This document shows, piece by piece, positions 40,870 to 48,550 of a DNA stretch of 64,000 nucleotides. The notes under the pieces are model-generated. The model saw only the letters and a list, made by a program, of their open reading frames with translations. It searched no databases and was not told where the DNA came from. The translations under genes were made by a program, and so were the position numbers. The stretch lies in contig JAHJTV010000010.1 in NCBI GenBank assembly GCA_018829445.1, positions 61,020 to 125,019 of the forward strand, read 5' to 3'. The DNA is from a bacterium (lineage in GTDB: Bacteria; SAR324; XYD2-FULL-50-16). How positions within the stretch are numbered: position 1 is the stretch's first letter; the number at the start of each line of letters is the position of its first letter.

Positions 40870-41340
40870 TTAGTGAACATGACCATGTGCAACTTCCTCT
40901 TCCGTTGCTTCCCGCACACCAACAATTTCAACGTCGAAATTCAGCACGTATCCGGCAAGTGGATGATTAGCGTCAATTGTAACTTCCTCGCCTTCCACAT
41001 CTCTTACCGTGACAAGCTGGACTGATCCGTCCGGTGCTTGTGCTTCAAATGACATACCCACTTCAACAGCCTCAACACCTTGAAAAGCCGCTTTTTCAAC
41101 AGTTTGAATAAGATCCGGCATGATCTCACCATAGGCTTCCTCAGGCTCTACCTTCACCTGTAGAGAGTCTCCCTCTGACTTTCCCACCAGTGCCTTTTCT
41201 AATCCGGGTATAAGATTGCCTGCACCATGCAGATAAGCCAGTGGCTCAGAATTTTCTGAACTGTCCAGCATGTTTCCGTCGTTGTCTGTCAGCTTATAGT
41301 GCAAGCTGACTACTAAATTATCACCTACCAATAAAGACAT
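40870..41340 (-). CDS. SlyD-type FKBP peptidyl-prolyl isomerase
   Basis: 156 residues from ATG 41340 (GGAGG upstream). FKBP core YLHGAGNLIPGLEKAL with an inserted chaperone flap (residues about 70-125), ANHPLAGYVLNFDVEIVGVRE, and a short HGHVH end in place of the metal-binding tail of E. coli SlyD. Catalyses prolyl isomerisation and holds folding intermediates. Monocistronic. Confidence 0.93.
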   Translation of the reverse strand: MSLLVGDNLVVSLHYKLTDNDGNMLDSSENSEPLAYLHGAGNLIPGLEKALVGKSEGDSLQVKVEPEEAYGEIMPDLIQTVEKAAFQGVEAVEVGMSFEAQAPDGSVQLVTVRDVEGEEVTIDANHPLAGYVLNFDVEIVGVREATEEEVAHGHVH

Positions 41341-41650
41341 AATAATTCCTCCGTTCACCTGGTTCATCTGTTCTGAAGATTGTAACGACCGATTTGTGAT
41401 ACTTTAAGCATCATAGAGCCCGATAGTTTGCATTCAAACGGACTGTTTACTTACTATTAAAGCGATCGTTCTTGTGAGATGCTGAAAACAGCATGCTATT
41501 ATTTAAAAACTCTCACTGCTTGCTGTTCAAGCGTTGAAAGGTATTGCGGTGGGGGGATCCAGAAAATTGAAAAAACATAATCATGCGATGTTATCACAAT
41601 AACATCAAGATAACCAGAGGCAAACAATGATCTTCCGTCAAAGTCGATAG
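41341..41650. other. Gene-free stretch
   Basis: 310 bases between the SlyD-type gene start and the 3' end of the aspartoacylase-like gene. No repeat or open frame of interest is seen. Confidence 0.35.
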
Positions 41651-42643
41651 TTACTGAGTCTGGTCGTCCGAAATACCGAATGCCATGATAGGCATGCCGG
41701 GAAAAGCAGCAGATGAGTCCGAATGACCGAGGACAATTGCATCTTTACTCGCGATTATAGTCTCCTGATGTCTGCCGAACGCGTTGACAATCTTGGCCAG
41801 GGGTTTTCCCTTTTTAACCACATCGCCCGGCTTTGCAAGATACCGGATGATTCCTGTTTTGGAGCTGTAAGGTTTGCCTGAGTAACTGAGAAGCTTGCCT
41901 TGTCCGTACTCTGGTGGAAGGGGATACTGAAAAGGTTTGGCAGATGGTTCAATCATGCCCAGATGAGTGAGAATATTGGAGATAGCTTCCAGCCCATAAG
42001 TGACATTGGATTCACTAACCACATTTGGTTTTCCCAATTCAAGGGTTAACGTTGGGATGTCACGAAGAAGGAGATTGAAGGAGAGACTCCTGTTTAGCTC
42101 CTCGGTATCAACAATCATACACATCCCGGCTTCCTTACCGATTCGTATTGTTTCCTGGTATGCCGTTTTATGCAGGTCTTCCGGTTTACGATCCAATAAA
42201 ATATAGGGGATTGACTCATTCCAGTCATTGTGAAGATCCAGAACAAGCGTAGGTTCTGTTTCGATTATCGTATCAAAAATGCGATGGGCGATCCTCTCTC
42301 CGAGAGATCCATTTGGGTTACCCGGAAAAGAGCGATTAAGATCTTCCCTGCTCATGGAAATATTGCGTGACCCCAATTCGAATCCCAGGGGATTCATCAG
42401 GGGAAATGCGTAAACCAAGCCTTTAAGAAGCCTGCGACGAATACGCCTGAATATCTCCTGAACAACAACAATGCCGCTGACTTCATCACCGTGACTGCAC
42501 GCCGTTAACCATACGACAGGCCCGGGTTGGTCACTTTCAGCTGACATCAGGGGTAATCGCCTGTGAGACAAGTCGGAACCGGTCATGATCTTTTTGAAGG
42601 AGTAGTGGATTTTTACTCTGCTTGACGATTGGTTCGGGGTCAT
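41651..42643 (-). CDS. Succinylglutamate desuccinylase/aspartoacylase family protein
   Basis: 330 residues (ATG 42643 chosen over GTG 42670). M14-like zinc hydrolase: CSHGDEVSG (His, Glu ligands), VLDLHND (His ligand), LTLELGKP (catalytic Glu) and an Arg in NISMSREDLNRSFPG. A C-terminal beta domain (GIIRYLAKPGDVVKKGKPLAKI) resembles a biotinyl/lipoyl-like lid. Removes acyl groups from amino acids; the substrate is unknown. Confidence 0.88.
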   Translation of the reverse strand: MTPNQSSSRVKIHYSFKKIMTGSDLSHRRLPLMSAESDQPGPVVWLTACSHGDEVSGIVVVQEIFRRIRRRLLKGLVYAFPLMNPLGFELGSRNISMSREDLNRSFPGNPNGSLGERIAHRIFDTIIETEPTLVLDLHNDWNESIPYILLDRKPEDLHKTAYQETIRIGKEAGMCMIVDTEELNRSLSFNLLLRDIPTLTLELGKPNVVSESNVTYGLEAISNILTHLGMIEPSAKPFQYPLPPEYGQGKLLSYSGKPYSSKTGIIRYLAKPGDVVKKGKPLAKIVNAFGRHQETIIASKDAIVLGHSDSSAAFPGMPIMAFGISDDQTQ

Positions 42644-42850
42644 ATTGTCATTCTCTTTTCTTCTTGGCACCTAATTACAAGTTTATAGTAAATATATCGC
42701 TAATGTGAAGTTTCAAAAAACAAACAGTTGCTAAATTTATTTTTTGAACAAAGATATAAGCTATAGGATGAGTATCAAGGCTGCGTTGTGGATTGACTGA
42801 TATTTATGGAAAATGTTGTGCATTGGTATAATCATAACACCTCTGCCAGA

Positions 42851-43480
42851 CTACTTTATTTTATGAGTATCAGGTATTTCGTTTGAGTTTGTGATACAAA
42901 TATTCAGGTCTTTTAAAATCCCGTTTTCAACACTGTATATCCAGCCATGAACTGCCAATTCCTGTCCGGTTTTCCATGCACCCTGGACTATTGTCGTATG
43001 ACACACATTTGCGACCTGCTCAATAACATTAAGTTCACACAGAAGATCAATTTTTTCGGTTTCACCTTCAACCATATCTATTTTAGCCTTGTGAAAACGA
43101 TGGACATCTTTGATGTTCTGCAACCAGTTATCGATTAAACCATGCTCTTTATTCTCCCAGGCCGCTTGTATGCCACCACAACCATAATGACCGCAAACAA
43201 TAATGTGTTTTACTTTTAATACTTCGACTGCGTATTGAATGACTGAAAGGCAATTCAGATCTGTGTGAGCCACAATATTGGCAATGTTGCGGTGAACAAA
43301 TATCTCGCCTGGCAGCATGTCGACTATTTGATTTGCAGGCACACGGCTGTCCGAACAACCTATCCATAAATATTCAGGATTTTGTTGCTTTGAAAGGTTT
43401 AAAAAAAAATCTGGATCAGATTCTTTTACCTTTTCTGCCCATTTCTTGTTCTGGTCGAAAAATTTTTTAAGTACTCTCAT
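42851..43480 (-). CDS. Beta-class carbonic anhydrase
   Basis: 209 residues. Zinc ligands Cys42 and Asp44 (CSDSR), His98 and Cys101 (GHYGCGG). LFVHRN-type segment GEIFVHRNIANIVAH and the pattern WIGCSDSRVPANQI are canonical. Interconverts CO2 and bicarbonate. Second carbonic anhydrase-type gene of the window. Confidence 0.95.
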   Translation of the reverse strand: MRVLKKFFDQNKKWAEKVKESDPDFFLNLSKQQNPEYLWIGCSDSRVPANQIVDMLPGEIFVHRNIANIVAHTDLNCLSVIQYAVEVLKVKHIIVCGHYGCGGIQAAWENKEHGLIDNWLQNIKDVHRFHKAKIDMVEGETEKIDLLCELNVIEQVANVCHTTIVQGAWKTGQELAVHGWIYSVENGILKDLNICITNSNEIPDTHKIK

Positions 43481-43731
43481 GTTAAAGATCCATTTTTAGG
43501 TGTCAGATGTGAGTTCTTGCATGGTTACCCACTCACGATAAACAACACATTAATGAAAGTCTTTTTGAATATAACTATTCTTCAAAAAATTGAATACTGG
43601 TCTCTTCCATATCCTGGAAACGAACAACCAATCGTCACTATTATCGTTCTGCAATTTAATCAATAATATTCTTTTTTACCAACTCTCAGTTGTGCTATTA
43701 GCCGTAATCAAATTTATGCCAGCTTTCTTTG

Positions 43732-44091
43732 CTATTGATCAATAGTCTGCTGTAGGAAATCACCGTCAATAATTAACAATTTTACGCCACTTTCTGCAAT
43801 GGAGCGATGCGAACTCATTTCATCCGAAACCACATAGGTCATCCCTTTTGTTAAGATAAATTTTTCGCCGTCGATGAGTTCGCTTATAAATTCTCCTTCC
43901 AGACAATGAACGATATGCCCTTTTTGACACCAGTGGTCCGCGACATAGCCTTTGGAATATTCAACGATCCTGATCCGCAATCCTCCAATTTGAATGGTTT
44001 GCCAATACGCCATCCCTGTTTCCCCTTTATGTTCTGTTTTAGGAATGCCTGTCCAATCTATGGTTTGAAAGGGGATATTATTTTGACTCAT
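43732..44091 (-). CDS. DHCW-motif-type cupin protein
   Basis: 119-residue single cupin. VADHWCQKGHIVHCLEGEF contains the family metal motif (DHWC...H); TYVVSDEMSSHRS supplies a later His. Small stand-alone cupin of unknown substrate. It precedes the RluA-family gene's 3' end with a 20-base gap, both on the minus strand. Confidence 0.8.
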   Translation of the reverse strand: MSQNNIPFQTIDWTGIPKTEHKGETGMAYWQTIQIGGLRIRIVEYSKGYVADHWCQKGHIVHCLEGEFISELIDGEKFILTKGMTYVVSDEMSSHRSIAESGVKLLIIDGDFLQQTIDQ

Positions 44092-44111
44092 ACTATTAAT
44101 TCCTCCAACGG

Positions 44112-44819
44112 TTAACGATTTAAAAGCAAATTAAAATAAGCAGGGATCTTTGACTCAAAGATCATCTTCTCTTTTGTATCGGGATGCACTATGCAAATGG
44201 AAGCTGCATGAAGTGTAAGTCTTTTAATACCAACGTTCTTTTCTCCATAGATTTTGTCTCCAACTACAGGAAAACCTTTTTCCGAAAAATGAACTCTGAT
44301 CTGGTTTTTCCTACCTGTAAGCAGATCTATTTCGAGCAGGCTGTACTTTTTTGATTCTCTCAGAACCCTGAACCCCGTCTTAGCAAGCTTGCCTTTTTCA
44401 GGATCAGTAACAGAATACATTTTATGAGCGCTGTTTTCTGCAAGATATGAAGTAATTATATCCTCCTTCTTCGGTAACGTTCCATGAATTACTGCATAAT
44501 ATTTTTTTGTAAATCCATGCCACTCATCCTGAAGGAAACGCTTGGCCTTTTCATTTTTTGCAAAAACAATTACACCGGAAGTATCTCTATCCAAACGATG
44601 CACGATAAATATCCGGTTTTTTGATTTTTGATTCCCTTTTTTAACGTATTCATTTAATAGATAATAGGCTGTATTTTCTCTGACTTTATCAGTACTCACT
44701 GTTAAAAGACCACTTATTTTATCCACAACCAGAATTTCATGATCCTCGTAGAGTATGGAAAGTCCATTGGGTTGAAATCTTTTGGGGGGGCTCTTAAAGT
44801 CTTTCTGACTTTTCCGCAT
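44112..44819 (-). CDS. RluA-family pseudouridine synthase
   Basis: 235 residues. Catalytic Asp in HRLDRDTSGVIVFAKN, plus LTGRKNQIRVHF and GDKIYG. No N-terminal S4 domain, so it resembles the short RluA/TruC-like members; RNA target unknown. It is upstream of and co-directional with the cupin gene. The start at 44819 is an ATG. Confidence 0.92.
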   Translation of the reverse strand: MRKSQKDFKSPPKRFQPNGLSILYEDHEILVVDKISGLLTVSTDKVRENTAYYLLNEYVKKGNQKSKNRIFIVHRLDRDTSGVIVFAKNEKAKRFLQDEWHGFTKKYYAVIHGTLPKKEDIITSYLAENSAHKMYSVTDPEKGKLAKTGFRVLRESKKYSLLEIDLLTGRKNQIRVHFSEKGFPVVGDKIYGEKNVGIKRLTLHAASICIVHPDTKEKMIFESKIPAYFNLLLNR

Positions 44820-45138
44820 AATGAATACAGAATTTTGAATTAGCGGTTTACTTACTTTCTGACGTTTTAGTCAATTGTCACCATATTGTTTTGATGCACA
44901 TTGCTTTTAATAGAATTCTTTCAGGAACGGATAATCCTTAAATCTGCGGAATATCTGCCATTTTTATCTTGCTAATCCTTGATGTGCAATGTGTCTAAAG
45001 ATCTTATGTTCGTTTCTGTACTAGGAATAACCCGAAACTACCCATTAAGAAAAGTAGTTTTCAGAGGGTCTTTTTGCTAAAGACAAAGCGATTTCCAATC
45101 AAGCGTTTTGTTTGATTGGTGGTTTTTATATAATAAGG
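44820..45138. other. Gene-free stretch with a terminator-like hairpin
   Basis: 319 bases upstream of the RluA gene. CCAATCAA (45095-45102) and TTGATTGG (45112-45119) form a stem, followed by GGTTTTT on the plus strand. No gene is supported here. Confidence 0.4.
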
Positions 45139-45357
45139 TTAGAACAAAGACCCTTTTAGAGTCCCCTGTTCTGTGGGATGGGTTTTCTTGTGCACCTTTT
45201 TCAGGGGGGAGATGTCCAAATGAGTGTAGACAAGGATTGTTCCAATACTGCTATGACCCGGGATCTCCTGGAATATTCTTAAATCAGTCTCGTTTTTAAG
45301 CATCAGGGTGGCCATGGTATGTTGGATTTTCGTACGATTACTTTGGTACCATATCAA
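45139..45357 (-). pseudogene. Remnant of a tyrosine recombinase C-terminus
   Basis: 72 codons reading QHTMATLMLKNETDLRIFQ, then GHSSIGTILVYTHLDISPLKKVH, which is the C-terminal catalytic part of an XerC/integrase-type recombinase: HxxxT box, the GH box and the tyrosine of VYTH. The R box and everything N-terminal are absent. It is a decayed fragment of a mobile-element integrase, butting against the Fur-like fragment on the other strand. Confidence 0.75.
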
Positions 45358-45558
45358 AAAATAGTGAAACCTGATCTTGAAACTGATTCACCTGTAAAAG
45401 AGATTACAGCAGAAACCGGACTCAAAGTCACTCATCACAGGCTTGGTTTTTTTGATATCTGTCCAGATTGCAAAAAGGCAGGTAAAGGAATAAAAATTTG
45501 CTCTTTAAGAGATAATAACATTTTATGGATAATGATTCTTATTCAAAATAGACAATAA
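45319..45558 (+). pseudogene. Truncated Fur/PerR-family regulator, C-terminal piece
   Basis: From about 45365 the frame reads KPDLETDSPVKEITAE, TGLKVTHHRLGFFDICPDCKK: the end of a Fur-family dimerisation domain with its second CxxC (CPDC). The DNA-binding N-terminus is missing; the first ~14 codons are antisense to the recombinase fragment, so the junction lies near 45355-45365. It ends about 200 bases before the catalase gene, the classic place for a PerR-type repressor. It is probably a nonfunctional relic. Confidence 0.65.
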
Positions 45559-45562
45559 CTAT

Positions 45563-45577
45563 TTATAATAATTATGC
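45563..45577. promoter_or_regulatory. PerR-box-like site
   Basis: TTATAATAATTATGC matches the PerR consensus TTATAATnATTATAA at 12 of 14 defined bases. It lies just after the Fur-like fragment and about 200 bases before katA. The setting is AT-rich, so the match could be chance. Confidence 0.4.
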
Positions 45578-45654
45578 AATAGCTGTGTCAGTGATGTTAA
45601 GGTTTTTAACAAAGTTCACATGATCAATCGTCATTACCAGGTTTTGTGATGTTA

Positions 45655-45682
45655 TTGACATCCGCAAAAATAATGATATAAA
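45655..45682 (+). promoter_or_regulatory. Promoter of katA
   Basis: TTGACA (45655-45660), 16-base spacer, then TGATATAAA with -10 TATAAA at 45677-45682 and an extended TG before it. About 90 bases upstream of the katA ATG. Good fit to a sigma-70 promoter. Confidence 0.65.
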
Positions 45683-45775
45683 TGCAGCAAGACAGAAGTA
45701 TTTGGTTTGTGTTATCGCAGGCTGTTTTTTCAACTTTGTTTTTGATAACCCATTTTATATCGAATGAGATAAATC

Positions 45776-47233
45776 ATGAAAAAAAAGAAACTGACGAACA
45801 ATGCGGGAGCCCCCGTCGCTGACAATCAGAATGCGATGACTGCAGGACGCAGAGGGCCGATGTTACTCCAGGATGTATGGTTTTTGGAAAAACTGGCCCA
45901 TTTTGACCGGGAGGTGATTCCCGAACGGCGAATGCATGCAAAAGGTTCAGGGGCCTATGGTAGCTTTACTGTAACCCATGATATTACCAAGTACACAAAG
46001 GCAAAAATTTTCTCGGAAGTAGGGAAGAAGACCGAGCTTTTTGCACGCTTTTCCACTGTTGCAGGGGAACGGGGTGCAGCTGATGCTGAAAGGGATATTC
46101 GAGGATTTGCCCTTAAATTTTATACGGAAGAGGGGAATTGGGATCTGGTTGGAAACAACACCCCGGTGTTTTTTCTTCGTGACCCGTTGAAATTTCCGGA
46201 TCTTAACCATGCGGTAAAACGTGACCCCCGCACCAATTTGCGCAGTGCGCGCAACAATTGGGATTTTTGGACCTCGCTTCCCGAAGCCCTGCACCAAATC
46301 ACCATCACCATGAGTGATCGGGGAATTCCATACTCCTATCGCCACATGCATGGTTTTGGTAGTCATACTTTCAGTCTGATCAATGCAAACAACGAACGAT
46401 TTTGGGTAAAATTCCATTTTGATTCTCAACAGGGTATTCGCAATCTCACTGATGAGGAAGCCGAAATGATTGTCGGAAAAGACCGGGAGAGTCATCAGAA
46501 AGACCTGTATGAAAGCATCGAAAAAGGTGATTTTCCCCGTTGGAAAATGCAGATTCAGGTGATGCCGGAAAAGGAAGCAGCTAATTGTCCCTATAATCCT
46601 TTTGATCTCACCAAGGTGTGGTATCACAGTGATTATCCCCTGATAGACGTTGGGATTTTTGAATTAAACCGGAATCCTGAAAACTATTTTGCAGAAGTTG
46701 AACAATCTGCATTTAATCCGGCCAGTGTTGTTCCCGGAATTGGTTTTTCTCCTGATAAAATGCTGCAGGGACGCTTGTTTTCCTATGGCGATGCCCAGCG
46801 TTACCGCTTGGGAGTCAATCACCACCTGATTCCGGTCAATGCGTCCCGCTGCCCTTTTCACAATTATCACCGTGATGGTGCAATGCGTGTTGATGGTAAT
46901 TTCGGAAGCACGCTTGGATATGAGCCCAATAGTTATGAAGAGTGGCAGGAACAACCGGAATTTTCTGAACCACCTTTGACTCTTGAAGGAACCGCTGACC
47001 ATTGGAATCACCGGGAGGATGATGACTATTACTCCCAGCCGGCCAAGCTCTTTGGGATCATGAAACCTGAAGAGAAAAAACGGCTATTTGAAAACACGGC
47101 GCGGGCCTTAGGCGACGCTCCAAGGGAAATCAAATTAAGACATGTCACTAATTGTCTTAAGGCTGATTCGGAGTATGGAAGGGGTGTAGCCATGGCTCTG
47201 GGGCTTTCCGAAAATGAAATGCCTGCGGTATAG
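45776..47233 (+). CDS. katA: Haem catalase, small-subunit clade
   Basis: 485-residue monofunctional catalase. Active-site His54 ([12 protein letters not shown]), Asn127 ([11 protein letters not shown]), and proximal Tyr in [14 protein letters not shown]. Length and the lack of a C-terminal flavodoxin domain place it with clade 3 catalases. Dismutates H2O2 in the cytosol. It is preceded by a sigma-70 promoter, a PerR-like box and a truncated Fur/PerR gene, consistent with former peroxide control. Confidence 0.96.
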   Translation: MKKKKLTNNAGAPVADNQNAMTAGRRGPMLLQDVWFLEKLAHFDREVIPERRMHAKGSGAYGSFTVTHDITKYTKAKIFSEVGKKTELFARFSTVAGERGAADAERDIRGFALKFYTEEGNWDLVGNNTPVFFLRDPLKFPDLNHAVKRDPRTNLRSARNNWDFWTSLPEALHQITITMSDRGIPYSYRHMHGFGSHTFSLINANNERFWVKFHFDSQQGIRNLTDEEAEMIVGKDRESHQKDLYESIEKGDFPRWKMQIQVMPEKEAANCPYNPFDLTKVWYHSDYPLIDVGIFELNRNPENYFAEVEQSAFNPASVVPGIGFSPDKMLQGRLFSYGDAQRYRLGVNHHLIPVNASRCPFHNYHRDGAMRVDGNFGSTLGYEPNSYEEWQEQPEFSEPPLTLEGTADHWNHREDDDYYSQPAKLFGIMKPEEKKRLFENTARALGDAPREIKLRHVTNCLKADSEYGRGVAMALGLSENEMPAV

Positions 47234-47348
47234 ATATAAGATGTGACTCCAAATGCGGCTCATGCCTTCCAAGCTCAAAGAATGATTGAACCTTGTCATA
47301 GTTGCACATTTTAGGGTTTTTCAAATCCTTTTTAAGTAATGTTGTAGG

Positions 47349-47395
47349 GTGGGTACGTTTTTTGTGCCCACGCTGATACCGTTTCAGCATGGGCA
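47349..47395. repeat. Pair of overlapping REP-like hairpins
   Basis: GTGGGTAC (47349-47356) pairs with GTGCCCAC (47364-47371); and TGCCCACGCTGA (47365-47376) pairs with TCAGCATGGGCA (47384-47395), one mismatch. The two stems share GCCCAC, so they are mutually exclusive. The GTAGGGTGGGTACG...GTGCCCACG pattern is a common proteobacterial interspersed repeat. Confidence 0.6.
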
Positions 47396-47546
47396 GGCAA
47401 ATAAAGGCTATATTGAGAGAGTTTACAGCAGTGATAGTATTTGAGGTGAGATAAAATCGAATAAAAAGTGGGGTTTTTGCAGAATTGTTGATCCGGTCTG
47501 AATTCAGGTTTCAAAGGCAATAAAGGGCCATGCAGTCCTTTATCAA

Positions 47547-47602
47547 CCCTGGCATTTTGGTTTTCAACCGGTGAAACCCGGTTGAAAACCAAAATGCCAG
47601 GG
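47547..47602. repeat. Perfect 25-bp inverted repeat
   Basis: The left arm (47547-47571, starting CCCTGGCATTTTGG) and right arm (47578-47602, ending AAAATGCCAGGG) are exact reverse complements of 25 bases around a 6-base loop. It is far longer than an ordinary terminator and lies in an otherwise gene-free region. Possible cruciform, mobile-element end or processed hairpin. Confidence 0.85.
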
Positions 47603-47716
47603 CAGCCGACGAAGGAGGCATTGTTCCTGTGACCAATTTCACAGAAAAGGGGGAGGTTGATTGGCAGGGATCTGGCCGGGAACTGTCAATAAATCACGCA
47701 GTGGTTTTAAGCCAAA

Positions 47717-47769
47717 GCCCCGGCATGGATGCCGGAACCCAACTTTACACAGGTTTTTTCTGTGTAAAG
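47717..47769. repeat. Two further hairpins
   Basis: CCGGCAT-GG-ATGCCGG (about 47720-47735) and CTTTACACAG (47743-47752) with CTGTGTAAAG (47760-47769). The second stem can continue imperfectly into AACCCAAC/GGTTGG. Confidence 0.55.
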
Positions 47770-47861
47770 CCGGTTGGTTTACCCCCGCTTTTAACTGCCG
47801 ATGCCAACCAACGAGAAAAACAAAAGGAGAATTTACCGGAATATTTACGATCTTTGATAGC

Positions 47862-47956
47862 GGGGGCTGGCCGCGGGAGCGGCTGGCCAGCCAACCGGGG
47901 GTGGGCAGCCATGGATGGCGATGGAATGGGCTTGCCCTGGCTGGTTTATCCAGCCT
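47862..47956. repeat. GC-rich palindromic patch
   Basis: GGCTGGCC occurs twice (about 47865 and 47881), and GGCTGGCCAGCC (47881-47892) is a 12-base palindrome, with CCGC/GCGG nearby. Composition is unlike the AT-rich flanks, suggesting imported repeat DNA. Confidence 0.4.
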
Positions 47957-48015
47957 CACAACAGTGAAGGCAGGGACGCCTGAACGCCTTATAGAGGAGG
48001 GATTAAAGTAAGCTG

Positions 48016-48537
48016 TTATCCTGGAAAATCGTCAGGCGTCCCAAATAAACACTGAAGCTTCGTCTGGTCAGTAGGTTCCAGTATTTGATCAGCAAAATTA
48101 GTTTTCCAGGCCTTTATTGGTTGAATTACAATTTGGGATTCAAGTTTTCCTTTCTTAGAAACATATAAACCAAGGATTATATCTTCTTGCTGATTTTCAT
48201 TAGGAAAACACATTGCTGAATAATAACCATCATCGTTAGCTTCCAAAGCTAATATATCAATAATCTTACGATGCGATTGATTTCCTTCGACGGTGAAATA
48301 CTGTTGAAAGAATAGGTACTTTTGTCCATTTGCTTTATCTTTAAAAATTTCAATCGTATATTTCATTTCTTGATTAAAAAACGTACCAGGAAGTTTTAAA
48401 TAGTCCTTTAAAATACTTTTTGTATTCTTATATTCAAATCCAATGTACTTCCTACTATTTTGCGCGTAAATAGAGGACCATAAAAACAAGGCAATTAATG
48501 CAAAGAAGGTCAGAAACACTATCGATCTATTTTTCAT
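48016..48537 (-). CDS. Exported small protein, candidate immunity partner
   Basis: 173 residues from ATG 48537 with AGGAGAG upstream. A signal peptide or anchor (SIVFLTFFALIALFLWSSIYAQ) leads to a beta-rich mature domain. No family is recognised. It is the last gene of the T6SS cargo operon, 13 bases after the M23-domain protein. A periplasmic protein encoded right after a peptidoglycan-targeted effector is the expected place for an immunity protein, but this is inference from position and export. Confidence 0.65.
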   Translation of the reverse strand: MKNRSIVFLTFFALIALFLWSSIYAQNSRKYIGFEYKNTKSILKDYLKLPGTFFNQEMKYTIEIFKDKANGQKYLFFQQYFTVEGNQSHRKIIDILALEANDDGYYSAMCFPNENQQEDIILGLYVSKKGKLESQIVIQPIKAWKTNFADQILEPTDQTKLQCLFGTPDDFPG

Positions 48538-48550
48538 TTATCTCTCCTAT

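Larger units (their letters stand above)
47234..48015. other. Repeat-rich gene-free stretch after katA
   Basis: 782 bases holding several hairpins listed separately and a GC-richer patch at 47.63-47.96 kb. Open frames on both strands (e.g. 47629-47967, 47639-47959, 47661-48011) arise from inverted repeats and have no support. Confidence 0.5.

Noticed and set aside
45947..46627. 226-codon frame antisense to catalase
   Set aside because: Shadow of the well-supported katA gene.
47629..48011. Several frames of 106-116 codons on both strands after katA
   Set aside because: They derive from inverted repeats, and mirror each other across strands. Not genes.
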